From an uncultured Bryobacterales bacterium (GTDB lineage Bacteria > Acidobacteriota > Terriglobia > Bryobacterales > Bryobacteraceae): DNA of 29,613 nt. Positions 1-7,412 of this stretch are shown piece by piece. Position numbers and translations under genes: made by a program. Below the pieces are notes generated by a model. That model saw nothing but the letters and a program-made list of their open reading frames with translations. It had not been told where the DNA came from and searched no databases. How positions within the stretch are numbered: the stretch's first letter is position 1; each line of letters begins with the position of its first letter. Location of the stretch: assembly GCA_937959285.1 (NCBI GenBank), contig CALGAR010000020.1, positions 1 through 29,613 of the forward strand, read 5' to 3'.

Positions 1-291
1 GGCCCTGTATGGGGGGGAATTGGCGGGCCTCCGCGGCGTCTCCCGGGGCAGGGCACTATCCTGGGGAATGCTAGCGAACCCTCCTCTGCAACTGCGCGAG
101 TAGGGGATGGAGGTAAGGCGCATGAGAACCCCTTGCTGGCAACACTGAAAGAAAGGGAATTGCCTCAGAAGGAAACGCTGGAGCCGGTAAGCGGTCTCCT
201 TTACTTTCCGCTCGAGGGCAAGCACAAGCCGAAGGACCTGCAATTGATTTACAAGGGGGCCGGCGGCAAGGTGTCGGTACAGTTCCGTTGA
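1..291 (+). CDS. C-terminal part of an unidentified protein (5' truncated by window edge)
   Basis: The frame ending in TGA at 289-291 is open back to base 1, giving about 96 residues of a protein whose beginning lies outside the window. The last 35 residues (around SGLLYFPLEGKHKPKDLQL, ending KVSVQF) are rich in alternating hydrophobic residues and look like the end of a beta-sandwich, while the part before it (from about residue 20) is Gly/Pro/Ser-rich and linker-like. The stop overlaps the TTG start of the next gene in the sequence TTGA, so the two are probably translationally coupled. A run of seven G at 11-17 is a possible slip site. I do not recognise the family and assign no function. 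Confidence 0.6.
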   Translation, partial: GPVWGGIGGPPRRLPGQGTILGNASEPSSATARVGDGGKAHENPLLATLKERELPQKETLEPVSGLLYFPLEGKHKPKDLQLIYKGAGGKVSVQFR

Positions 292-1382
292 CTCTCACTG
301 ATCTGCAAACGCCCGCTCTCCTGATCGACCTCGACGTCATGGAGCGGAACCTGTGCCGTGTTGCGGACTACGCAAAGCAGCACGGACTGCGGCTGAGGCC
401 GCACACAAAGACTCACAAGATCCCCTCGCTCGCAAAGCGACAGATCGAGCTCGGCGCCGCTGGCATCACAGTGGCCAAAGTCGGCGAGGCGGAGGTTATG
501 CTCGGAGCCGATCCTCCGGATCTGCTTGTTGCCTATCCAGTCCTTGGCCAGCAGAAGCTCGACCGGTTGATGGAGGTTGCACGCAAGACGCGCGTAACGG
601 TCGCGCTCGACAGCGCCGTGGCCGCACGGCAGCTCTCCGATGCTGCGAAGAGGGCGCAGCTTGAGGTGGGTGTCCTGGCGGAAGTTGATGTCGGCCTCGG
701 ACGTATGGGAGTCGAACCGGGTGACGAACTCCTGGAGCTGATCCGGGCCATCCAAGCCCTTCCTTCCCTTTCGCTCGAAGGAATCACTTTTTATCCGGGA
801 CACATCAAACGGCTTGACGACGCCGGCCGCAAGCAGCTGGCGGAGCTTGACGCACTGCTCCAGAACATTACATCCGATCTGCGCCGCGCAGGCATCGCTG
901 CGCCCATCGTAAGCGGCGGCTCAACGCCGGCGCTCTTCGCATCCCATACGATCCGGGGCCTGAATGAAATCCGGCCGGGAACGTACATTTTCAACGATCG
1001 AAATACGGCGGATGCGGGAGCCTGCTCGCTCGAAGACTGCGCCGCCTCGATCCTCGTCACGGTTGTGTCCACAGCCCGCAAGAACCGCATCATGGTCGAT
1101 GGCGGCTCGAAGACGTTTTCCTCCGACCGGCCCACGGCCTCTGCCGACGTCACCTTCGGTTACGTTACTGAAGATCCGGAAGTGCGCTTCTTCCAAATGA
1201 ACGAGGAACATGGCTACCTCGACGTCAGCCAGGCGAAACGCCAGTTCTCAATCGGCGACCGCCTGCGCATCATACCGAATCACATCTGCGTCGCCATGAA
1301 CCTTCATGAGAAGGTATACGGAATTCGTGGAAATGTTGTGGAAACCGTGTGGAATGTGGAGGCGCGAGGGAAGCTTCAGTAG
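288..1382 (+). CDS. D-serine dehydratase / D-threonine aldolase-like PLP enzyme (fold type III)
   Basis: A 364-residue cytoplasmic enzyme of the alanine-racemase N-terminal-domain fold. The opening TPALLIDLDVMERNL and the motif RPHTKTHK (PLP-binding Lys about K41) are typical of the D-threonine aldolase/D-serine dehydratase (DSD1) group, which cleaves or deaminates D-beta-hydroxy amino acids. The C-terminal beta-domain has PNHICVAMNLH, with H332-x-C334 in the place of the metal ligands. From family knowledge, eukaryotic D-serine dehydratase uses His-x-Cys for zinc and D-threonine aldolase uses His-x-Asp, so a D-serine-dehydratase-like metal site is slightly favoured, but substrate is not settled. 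The start is a TTG that overlaps the preceding TGA (TTGA); no ATG fits the family's N-terminus. It converges on the methyltransferase with a 28-nt gap. Confidence 0.85.
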   Translation: MTLTDLQTPALLIDLDVMERNLCRVADYAKQHGLRLRPHTKTHKIPSLAKRQIELGAAGITVAKVGEAEVMLGADPPDLLVAYPVLGQQKLDRLMEVARKTRVTVALDSAVAARQLSDAAKRAQLEVGVLAEVDVGLGRMGVEPGDELLELIRAIQALPSLSLEGITFYPGHIKRLDDAGRKQLAELDALLQNITSDLRRAGIAAPIVSGGSTPALFASHTIRGLNEIRPGTYIFNDRNTADAGACSLEDCAASILVTVVSTARKNRIMVDGGSKTFSSDRPTASADVTFGYVTEDPEVRFFQMNEEHGYLDVSQAKRQFSIGDRLRIIPNHICVAMNLHEKVYGIRGNVVETVWNVEARGKLQ

Positions 1383-1410
1383 CAGCGAATCGCGCTAATG
1401 TCTTGAGTCG

Positions 1411-2076
1411 TCAGCGCTTCTGAAAGGTGAGGATGTACTGGCTATCCGGGATGTGCTCGCCCCGCGAGACAAGGCGCCAGCCAAACGACTCGACTTCCTT
1501 GATGACATCATCCACATCGATGCGGATGTGCTCGGTCGCCCGGCCATTCGGCATTGCATTCGGCCGCTTATAGAAATCGACAATCACGAACCGTCCGCCG
1601 GGGCGAAGGCTCCGACCGATGCTCGACACCATTTGCTCGGGGTAGTCGAAGTGATGATACGCGTCAAGGGAAAGAACGACGTCGCAGCAACGCTTCGGAA
1701 GCCTGACGTCCTTTTCCGTTCCGAGGACGAAGGAGACGTTCTGCAGCTTGGCTTTGGACGCAGTTTTCTTCGCTGCTTCAAGAAAATCCGGAAAGATGTC
1801 CTCTGCAATGACCTTCCCCTGCGGTCCCACCGCCTTGCTTAGCCAGGGCAGCATGTAGCCGGCTCCCGTGCCGACGTCGGCCACCGTCATTCCCGGCTTC
1901 AGGTTCAACGCCTGAACCAGTTCCTTTGGCTTCTGCCGCTGGTCCCGGTGCGGGTCCGTGAGGTTGCGGGTGATGTTGGCCCGCTGCTCGGGTGTGCGAT
2001 ATCCTCGGTTTGCCTCGGCCGCCACCTGGGAATAGGCGGCCAAGGAAAAGGCTATGAGAAAGACAAGCGGCTTCAA
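1411..2076 (-). CDS. Exported class I SAM-dependent methyltransferase
   Basis: A 221-residue protein. The open frame runs further upstream into homoserine dehydrogenase, but the TTG at 2074-2076 gives a clean signal peptide (MKPLVFLIAFSLAAYSQVAA) and overlaps the hom stop as TTGA, so I chose it. After the signal come a charged region (RTPEQRANITRNL) and a Rossmann methyltransferase fold: motif I VADVGTGAGYMLPWL, acidic motif II VIAEDI, motif IV-like DVVLSLDAYHHF, and LRPGGRFVIVDF. This matches the Methyltransf_11/25 type; the substrate is unknown. An exported SAM-dependent enzyme is odd because SAM is cytoplasmic. The hydrophobic segment could instead be an uncleaved anchor. It is translated from the same message as hom. 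Confidence 0.8.
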   Translation of the reverse strand: MKPLVFLIAFSLAAYSQVAAEANRGYRTPEQRANITRNLTDPHRDQRQKPKELVQALNLKPGMTVADVGTGAGYMLPWLSKAVGPQGKVIAEDIFPDFLEAAKKTASKAKLQNVSFVLGTEKDVRLPKRCCDVVLSLDAYHHFDYPEQMVSSIGRSLRPGGRFVIVDFYKRPNAMPNGRATEHIRIDVDDVIKEVESFGWRLVSRGEHIPDSQYILTFQKR

Positions 2077-3377
2077 AGCGCAGTCTCCATGGGTAGCGCG
2101 AGCGGCTCCTCGAGCAGGAAATCCAGATTGGACATGCTCTCCAAGGCTTCGCGCAGGCTCTGCTCGGAGGTCGGTTCCACAGTGATCACGAACGGCAGAT
2201 CGTGCTTGTTGTCGCAAGGCAGCTGCAGAACAGCGTCGAGACTGATGTTCTTCGCCGCCAGGATGCCCGCGAGCGCTGCAATGATACCAGGACGGTCCTG
2301 GACGCGAAAACGAATGTAGAAGGCCCGCGTCTGCTGGGTTACAGGGATCGGCTTGTACTCGCCGAGACGTTCATGCGCGAACGGAGACACGCGCTCCGGG
2401 CTCCCGTTGCGAATCTCGCGCGCGACGCGCATTAAATCACTCACAACCGCGACACCCGTTGGGAGAGACCCCGCTCCCCGGCCGTAATAGAACGTATCTG
2501 CACCGTATTGCCCCCGGACCCAAACCGCGTTGTAAGCTCCTTGAACGCTAGCGAGAATCGTCGATAGCGGGATCAGCGACGGCCGGACGGAGAGGATCAC
2601 GCCCTGTGAGGTCTGACGGGCGGCACAGACCAGGCGGATCGTATGGCCGAGCCGGTGCGCGTACTGGAAGTCGGTGGGCGACAAACGCCGGATCCCTTCC
2701 GTGTAGATGTCGGAAGGAGTAATCTTCTCGCCGAAAGCGAGCGCGGCGAGGATCGCCAGTTTCGACCGGGCGTCATAGCCATCGACATCCGCGCTTGGAT
2801 CGGCCTCTGCATATCCGAGCCTTTGCGCTTCGGCCAGCACCTCATCGAAGTCGGCCCCCCGTTTCTCGATTTCGGTGAGGATGAAGTTACTGGTACCGTT
2901 GAGGATGCCGTACAGCTCGGTAATCCGGTCTCCGGAGATGCCTTCGCGCAGCACCGCGTGGATCGGTATGCCTCCACAGACGCTTGCTTCCATCGCAAGG
3001 TTAATGCCTGCGGCGATGGCCCGGTCCCAGAGAGACGCCCCACAAATCGCCATCAATTCCTTGTTTGCGGTGACGACGGATTTCCTGTTCTCGATTGCGG
3101 TCTCAATCATCTCCCGCGCCACGCCCGTGCCGCCTACCAGCTCGGCGACGATGTCCACTTCCGGATGGCTCACTACCTCCTGCCAGTCGGAGGTAATGTA
3201 AACGTCTCCTAACCCTTTTGGTAGCTGTTTCGTCTGTACATTGCGGCTGCAGACGGCGCGAACGTTCAACCGGAAACCGAGTTTTAGCTCAATTTGATCG
3301 GCATTTTCCGCAAGAATCGTCAAGGCGCCCATTCCTACGTTGCCCAGACCGATAATGCCGACATTTACATGGGACAT
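2073..3377 (-). CDS. hom: Homoserine dehydrogenase
   Basis: A 434-residue NAD(P)-dependent enzyme that reduces aspartate semialdehyde to homoserine, the branch point to threonine and methionine. The N-terminal Rossmann domain shows VGIIGLGNVGMGAL; the middle shows VTANKELMA, GILNGTSNFILTEI and the signature LGYAEADPSADVDGYDA followed by RSKLAIL with the catalytic Lys. The last 80 residues (from AFYIRFRVQDRPGIIAAL) form an ACT regulatory domain, so threonine feedback is likely. The length is usual for the monofunctional ACT-containing form. The ATG start lies 8 nt behind a CATAAT hexamer. No lysC, thrB or thrC is next to it; instead a methyltransferase follows with a 4-nt overlap. Confidence 0.96.
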   Translation of the reverse strand: MSHVNVGIIGLGNVGMGALTILAENADQIELKLGFRLNVRAVCSRNVQTKQLPKGLGDVYITSDWQEVVSHPEVDIVAELVGGTGVAREMIETAIENRKSVVTANKELMAICGASLWDRAIAAGINLAMEASVCGGIPIHAVLREGISGDRITELYGILNGTSNFILTEIEKRGADFDEVLAEAQRLGYAEADPSADVDGYDARSKLAILAALAFGEKITPSDIYTEGIRRLSPTDFQYAHRLGHTIRLVCAARQTSQGVILSVRPSLIPLSTILASVQGAYNAVWVRGQYGADTFYYGRGAGSLPTGVAVVSDLMRVAREIRNGSPERVSPFAHERLGEYKPIPVTQQTRAFYIRFRVQDRPGIIAALAGILAAKNISLDAVLQLPCDNKHDLPFVITVEPTSEQSLREALESMSNLDFLLEEPLALPMETAL

Positions 3378-3385
3378 ATGCGACC

Positions 3386-3391
3386 ATTATG
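3386..3391 (-). promoter_or_regulatory. Putative -10 box of hom
   Basis: The minus strand reads CATAAT here (5 of 6 matches to TATAAT), 8 nt before the ATG of hom. The expected transcription start would fall on or next to the start codon. No convincing -35 box is visible, so this is a weak call supported mainly by the similar arrangement at other genes in the window. Confidence 0.35.
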
Positions 3392-3428
3392 CCATTCGCG
3401 GAACTCCCCAATGATCCCGGCGGGCGGC

Positions 3429-3434
3429 TATGGT
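3429..3434 (+). promoter_or_regulatory. Putative -10 box of the small exported protein gene
   Basis: TATGGT lies 6 nt before the ATG at 3441, so transcription would start at about the start codon and the message would be leaderless. The -35 region is not clear. Confidence 0.3.
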
Positions 3435-3440
3435 AACAAT

Positions 3441-3764
3441 ATGGGTAGCATGACACGCCGAATCGCCCTGTTCTGCGTCGCGCTTCTTTTTACGGCGGGG
3501 CTTGGGGCGCAGTATCCGGCTCCCGGCGTAGAGGATCGCCCCGATGTGCGTCTGCCGAGCGGAAAGCGCCAGAGCGATGAGATCCTCAAGGCCGAGTACC
3601 AGAAGAATCTGGAGGACGCCGCGGAGCTGCTGCGGCTTGCCGAGGATCTCAAAATTGAGCTCGAGAAGAACGACCGGTACGTTCTTTCGCTCGACGTTTA
3701 CAAGAAAACCGAAGAGATTGAGAAGGTTGCCAAGCGCATTCGGAAGCGCCTGAAACGCTTTTAA
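3441..3764 (+). CDS. Small exported, highly charged helical protein of unknown function
   Basis: A 107-residue protein. I chose the ATG at 3441 (a second ATG at 3450 is equally possible) because both give a signal peptide, MTRRIALFCVALLFTAGLGA, while the longer open frame would run into the divergent hom gene. The mature part begins QYPAPGVEDRPDVRLPSGK and continues as a long amphipathic, Lys/Glu/Leu-rich helix (DAAELLRLAEDLKIELEKN and EEIEKVAKRIRKRLKRF at the end), probably a helical hairpin or coiled coil in the periplasm. No catalytic motif is visible. It is followed after 47 nt by the metalloprotease gene on the same strand. I do not recognise the family. Confidence 0.7.
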   Translation: MGSMTRRIALFCVALLFTAGLGAQYPAPGVEDRPDVRLPSGKRQSDEILKAEYQKNLEDAAELLRLAEDLKIELEKNDRYVLSLDVYKKTEEIEKVAKRIRKRLKRF

Positions 3765-3796
3765 CTTCTCCCCTCCTCCTGCCGGACGCCCGGTGC

Positions 3797-3802
3797 TATG
3801 GT
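3797..3802 (+). promoter_or_regulatory. Putative -10 box of the metalloprotease gene
   Basis: TATGGT occurs 9 nt before the ATG at 3812, in the same local context (GCTATGGTA) as the hexamer before 3441. This would give a leaderless or near-leaderless message. No Shine-Dalgarno sequence other than a GGGG run is present. Confidence 0.3.
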
Positions 3803-3811
3803 ATCGGGGTA

Positions 3812-5068
3812 ATGCGGCTCGCTGGCATCGCCGTTCTGCCAATCGTGGTGCACTCCGCCGTTCTGGCCCTTGATCGGGAGCCCTTGAAGAAGTTTCGCCT
3901 GCAGGCGATCGTGCTGGCGGACGATGACGGGTCGCGCACCGCGGCGGCTGCCGGATTTCAGATTCAGCGATGGGTTGACTATGCCAACGAGGCATGGAGG
4001 CTTGCGCGCTTCCGGTTCGAATTCGATCCGCGTCGGATCGTTACCCTCCGGCATACACGGCTCAACCGGATGATGGGCGAGGAGGATGGCGACTGGCCGG
4101 AAGTGCGTGGAATCGGCGACCGGATTGCGGCCCGCTTCCCGGGCCGGATCGTTGTCTTTTTCCGCCACGGTCCGGGAGAAGAACCGACCGGCCGGGGTTT
4201 TTCGTGGACGGACTACAACTTCATCGTCATGCCGGGCTTCGAGCACAGCCGTGTCTGCGGAAGGCAGAACATCGCGCTTCTGGCGCACGAACTCGGCCAC
4301 TATTTCGGGCTGGTTCACACGTTCGATCGCGAGTTTCGCACAGTCCAGGAGGCAATGAGGCATTACGAGGCAGCCGGCCACGGGCCTCGCACCGGCGCTG
4401 GAAACCGCCTTTCCGATACGCCTTCAACGCCTCATATCCAGGAACTGCAATGTACGGCGGACCAGTTCGTAGAGCTCGGCGGCGAGCTTTACTTGATCCC
4501 GCGCTGGAATCTGATGTCGTACTATTACCACGCCGACCCTAAGCGCGACCTGCGCCAGCTATCGCCCCAGCAGTCTGCCTGGGCGCGGCGCGTGGCTCAC
4601 CTTCGCCAGAAGGGAGGAGGACCGCTACCCTCCAACCGGACCGCGGGACAAGCGATTGCCTTCGAAAGCCTCGAGATCGAGCGGCAGAGCGGCGTATGGA
4701 CAGAGGTACAGACGATGAGCCATCGGGGACCAGAGAATTGGACTCGAGGCCGCCACCTGTTCTGCAGGGCCGCGCCCAAAGGATCTCTGACTCTGCTGAT
4801 CCCCGTCAAGGAAGGCGGCCGTTACCGCATGGCGGTATATGGAACGCTGGCGCCGGATTACGGGAGGATTCGCTTCAGCGTCGACGGCCGTGTTGTTGGC
4901 GAGCTCGACGGCTGGGCTCCGTTGATTACCCCGAGCGGCCGGGTTGGTCTCAAGACGGTACGGCTGCAGGCAGGAACGCATCGATTCCGGATTGATGTAT
5001 TGGGGAAGAACGCCGAGTCGAACGGATATCACTTCGGGCTGGACTGCCTGGAAGTATCAAAGCTGTGA
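3812..5068 (+). CDS. Exported metzincin metalloprotease, pappalysin (M43)-like, with C-terminal beta-sandwich
   Basis: A 418-residue protein with a hydrophobic N-terminus (about residues 1-20). Residues 159-169 read HELGHYFGLVH, an exact HExxHxxGxxH zinc site with E160 as catalytic base. Some 70 residues later RWNLMSYYYHADP provides the Met-turn, and LSPQQSAWARRV resembles the helix that follows it in M43 proteases. The last 130 residues (from about 290, including YRMAVYGTLAPDYGRIRFSV and FRIDVLGKNAESNGYHFGLD) look like a jelly-roll or carbohydrate-binding-type domain. It should be secreted or periplasmic; its substrate is unknown. It converges on the next gene with only 2 nt between the stops. 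Metzincin assignment is firm; the M43 subgroup is a judgement from motif spacing. Confidence 0.8.
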   Translation: MRLAGIAVLPIVVHSAVLALDREPLKKFRLQAIVLADDDGSRTAAAAGFQIQRWVDYANEAWRLARFRFEFDPRRIVTLRHTRLNRMMGEEDGDWPEVRGIGDRIAARFPGRIVVFFRHGPGEEPTGRGFSWTDYNFIVMPGFEHSRVCGRQNIALLAHELGHYFGLVHTFDREFRTVQEAMRHYEAAGHGPRTGAGNRLSDTPSTPHIQELQCTADQFVELGGELYLIPRWNLMSYYYHADPKRDLRQLSPQQSAWARRVAHLRQKGGGPLPSNRTAGQAIAFESLEIERQSGVWTEVQTMSHRGPENWTRGRHLFCRAAPKGSLTLLIPVKEGGRYRMAVYGTLAPDYGRIRFSVDGRVVGELDGWAPLITPSGRVGLKTVRLQAGTHRFRIDVLGKNAESNGYHFGLDCLEVSKL

Positions 5069-5070
5069 AG

Positions 5071-5931
5071 CTATTTCATCACCTTCAGGAGAACGGCCCC
5101 GCCAGCGGGAACCTCGGCTGTGTAGCCATCGACAAATTGCCCCAGGTTCCTTCGCGCCCAAACGTCGCGGACAGGCAGGCTGCCATGCAGTTTCAGCTCC
5201 CCCCATGTCACGCTGACTCGGGCCGGCGCAGTCCCCCGGTTGACGAGCGCGACGGCCCAGTCGCCGCCTGCGAGCCGCCTAACCCAGACTTCGCGGTGCC
5301 CATCCTGCCATTCGCGATACCCTTGCTGCCGCAGCGGGTCATCGTGGATCGCAAGCACCTCGGGATGTGTGAGCATTTCGCGGACCGGCGCGGGCATCTT
5401 ATCCATGCGGCCACGTACAAAAACAGGCGCCGCGAGGATGGCTCGAAGAGTCATCTCCGTCCGCAGCTTTTCTGCTTTCGCGCTGCTCGCGAGGTCGATC
5501 GGCGCGGAATCGCGCTCGTAGGGGACCGGGCGCGCGGGTGAGGCTGGAGCCTCGCGATCCCCATGCTTGAGAGCTTCAGGGAAGCCGTCGCACGCGCGCC
5601 GACCTGGAGCAGACATGAGCCCGAGCTTCAAGCCTTTGCTGTGCAGGTAGCTTTCAAGGGCCTCTCTATTGGGGAAGCGCTCGCCTGGACCGCTGTCGTC
5701 GAGCAGGATGTAGGTGTAGCCTGCATCGCGCAGGCCGCTCGATACGAGAGCGTCTGCCAGGCGCCGCACTGCTTTCTCGTCGGACTTGCGGTCGGCTACC
5801 CAGCCTTTGGGCGGCGTGCATGCAAGGCCAGTGCCGGAAGGAGCTGTCGACTCCGGAAGCGGCGGCGTCTGGGAATCTGCGAAGAGAGCGGCGAGGATCA
5901 GGCACTGGCACAGGAGCGACCGGATCATCAC
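5071..5931 (-). CDS. Shrunken GH27 alpha-galactosidase-like protein, probable pseudoenzyme
   Basis: A 286-residue exported protein (signal MMIRSLLCQCLILAALFADS). Its start, GLACTPPKGW followed by ADALVSSGLRDAGYTYILLD and LHSKGLKLGL, matches the beginning of GH27 alpha-galactosidases. Its end, PEVLAIHDDPLRQQGYREW, EVWVRRLAGGDWAVALVNRG and VPAGGAVLLKV, matches the end of the GH27 barrel and the C-terminal beta-domain. The middle of the barrel is absent: the frame jumps through an unrelated-looking stretch (REAPASPARPVPYERDSAP), so neither the nucleophile (YxKYDxC) nor the acid/base Asp (NDPDML) exists. The MGWNSWN motif is also altered. The frame is intact, so it is either a retained non-catalytic binding protein or a relic in decay. 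It follows DinB after 15 nt. Confidence 0.75.
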   Translation of the reverse strand: MMIRSLLCQCLILAALFADSQTPPLPESTAPSGTGLACTPPKGWVADRKSDEKAVRRLADALVSSGLRDAGYTYILLDDSGPGERFPNREALESYLHSKGLKLGLMSAPGRRACDGFPEALKHGDREAPASPARPVPYERDSAPIDLASSAKAEKLRTEMTLRAILAAPVFVRGRMDKMPAPVREMLTHPEVLAIHDDPLRQQGYREWQDGHREVWVRRLAGGDWAVALVNRGTAPARVSVTWGELKLHGSLPVRDVWARRNLGQFVDGYTAEVPAGGAVLLKVMK

Positions 5932-5946
5932 CGCCCGCAGCTCCCG

Positions 5947-6495
5947 CTAAGCGCGCAGATACCTTTCGCGCAGGATTGTCATGTGGTGTGATGCGTGCCC
6001 TGCAATGATGTAGGCCAGGGCACGAACTGTGATTGCGTTGTTGTTCACTGTACCTTGGCGCGTCCAGGCTGAGGCGTCGAGAACGCGAAACAGGCAGAGC
6101 GTGGACTGGCGCACTACCTGAAACTCTTCGATCAACTCTCGCAAGGAACACCGCGAAAAAGGCCCAAATTCGACGTAGGCGTTCTGTTCGAAGGCTGCGA
6201 GCGGAGTTGGATCGTTGCGGGCGATCCGGAGCGCGCGATAGCTGAAGATGCGCTCCGCGTCGATAACATGCCCCAGCGCTTCCTTGATTGACCACTTGCC
6301 GGGGGCATACCGAAAGTCGCCCTTCTCCTCAGGCACCGACGAGAGCAGCTCGATGCTTGCCTGTCCCTGACGGGTCAGCTCATCGAGAATGTCGCCGTCC
6401 GGAACAAGGGATACGTAAGTGTGGAAGTAGGCAGCGTACTCAGACTGGTCCGGCCTGCCGGCCGGAACCCGTACTCGGGCAGTGGATTCCACCAT
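5947..6495 (-). CDS. DinB-family (DinB_2/YfiT-like) putative metal-dependent protein
   Basis: A 182-residue four-helix-bundle protein of the DinB/YfiT superfamily. The metal-binding histidines are visible as GHVIDAERIFSYR in the second helix and IIAGHASHHMTILRERYL near the C-terminus; KWSIKEALGH is a typical family segment. Members include bacillithiol- and mycothiol-dependent transferases and damage-inducible proteins, but most are uncharacterised, so the reaction here is open. It lies upstream of the GH27-like gene by 15 nt on the same strand, which suggests one transcript, although the two have no obvious functional link. The ATG at 6493-6495 is the only sensible start. Confidence 0.85.
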   Translation of the reverse strand: MVESTARVRVPAGRPDQSEYAAYFHTYVSLVPDGDILDELTRQGQASIELLSSVPEEKGDFRYAPGKWSIKEALGHVIDAERIFSYRALRIARNDPTPLAAFEQNAYVEFGPFSRCSLRELIEEFQVVRQSTLCLFRVLDASAWTRQGTVNNNAITVRALAYIIAGHASHHMTILRERYLRA

Positions 6496-6553
6496 GCGCT
6501 TGAGCGTAGCACAGACGATGATCGGTGAGTGATACTCTGAAGGGATTTAGAAC

Positions 6554-6928
6554 ATGATCCAGGGAATTGAACACGCGGCCATCGCCGCGGCCAATGTGTC
6601 TGCTCTTGCCGATTGGTACGTTGCGACTCTCGGCTTTACGATCGTCTACCAGTCCCCCAATGCCACCTTTGTGAAAGCAGCAGACGGAGGCCTGATCGAG
6701 ATTATTCAATCCGAGGGTGAGAGGCCTCCTCAGAATCTGAAGACGCCCGGGTTCCGCCACCTGGCCTTGACCGTGAAGGATTTTGATGCTGCCTACGCGG
6801 AGCTTCAGGCGAAGAAAGTCTCCTTCCTCGGTCCGCCCCAGGAAAGCAAAGGGAACAAGGTCGTCTTCTTCACAGACCCTGAGGGCAACATATTGCACCT
6901 TCTGCAACGGGCAAAGCCGCTCGCATAG
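6554..6928 (+). CDS. VOC-superfamily protein (glyoxalase/dioxygenase-like)
   Basis: A 124-residue cytoplasmic protein with two beta-alpha-beta-beta-beta modules of the vicinal-oxygen-chelate fold. IEHAAIAAANVSALADWYV opens the first module and FRHLALTVKDFDAAYAEL the second; likely metal ligands are H8, the Glu of IEIIQ, H77-region of FRHLAL and the Glu in FFTDPEGNILHLLQ. That last segment is a strong VOC signature. The family includes glyoxalase I, methylmalonyl-CoA epimerase and bleomycin-binding proteins; the substrate here cannot be told. The start has AAGGGA 9 nt upstream, preceded by a GATACT hexamer. It converges with the NTF2-like gene with a 7-nt gap. Confidence 0.88.
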   Translation: MIQGIEHAAIAAANVSALADWYVATLGFTIVYQSPNATFVKAADGGLIEIIQSEGERPPQNLKTPGFRHLALTVKDFDAAYAELQAKKVSFLGPPQESKGNKVVFFTDPEGNILHLLQRAKPLA

Positions 6929-6935
6929 CCGGAGG

Positions 6936-7364
6936 CTACGGAATCTTCGTTGTCTGGTGTGCGGCGAGGCGCCACGCGCCGCCCTGCTTTACCCACAGGT
7001 GCATCATCATGATGTGGTCGTTGAATGGACGGCGATCGCTCGTCCCTCTCATGCGCATGATGCAGTGGGCGACGGCGGAGTCGCCGTAGGGGACTACCTG
7101 AATCTTTTCGTGATCGACGCCTTCGTAGCGCTGCGCGCCCGATTTCAACCGGTCGAGGTACTGCTGCTTGGTTTCGATCACACCGGTCGAGTGCGCATAA
7201 ATCAGGCTTGGCGTCAGCACCTTTTCAAGAGTGGCTGCGTCGCGGGCGACGACGGCTGCGGCCCACTTCTTCTCCGCCTCACGAATCTCCTCTTCAACGC
7301 CAGCGAGGACGGGACTGGCGGTGATGACGGCCATCATCAGGATGGCAAACCGAAATCGCTTCAT
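6936..7364 (-). CDS. Exported NTF2-like (SnoaL/DUF4440) protein
   Basis: A 142-residue protein with a signal peptide (MKRFRFAILMMAVITASPVLA). The mature part starts with an amphipathic helix, EEEIREAEKKWAAAVVARDA, then TLEKVLTPSLIYAHSTGVIE and ends HLWVKQGGAWRLAAHQTTKI, the standard cone-shaped NTF2/DUF4440 layout. Such domains act as small-molecule enzymes or as ligand-binding proteins; no catalytic role can be assigned. It follows the L,D-transpeptidase gene by 48 nt on the same strand and may share its transcript. Confidence 0.85.
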   Translation of the reverse strand: MKRFRFAILMMAVITASPVLAGVEEEIREAEKKWAAAVVARDAATLEKVLTPSLIYAHSTGVIETKQQYLDRLKSGAQRYEGVDHEKIQVVPYGDSAVAHCIMRMRGTSDRRPFNDHIMMMHLWVKQGGAWRLAAHQTTKIP

Positions 7365-7412
7365 GAGGGCACATCATATCGCGCTTTGTCAGGACGAATC
7401 GAGCGCACTGTG

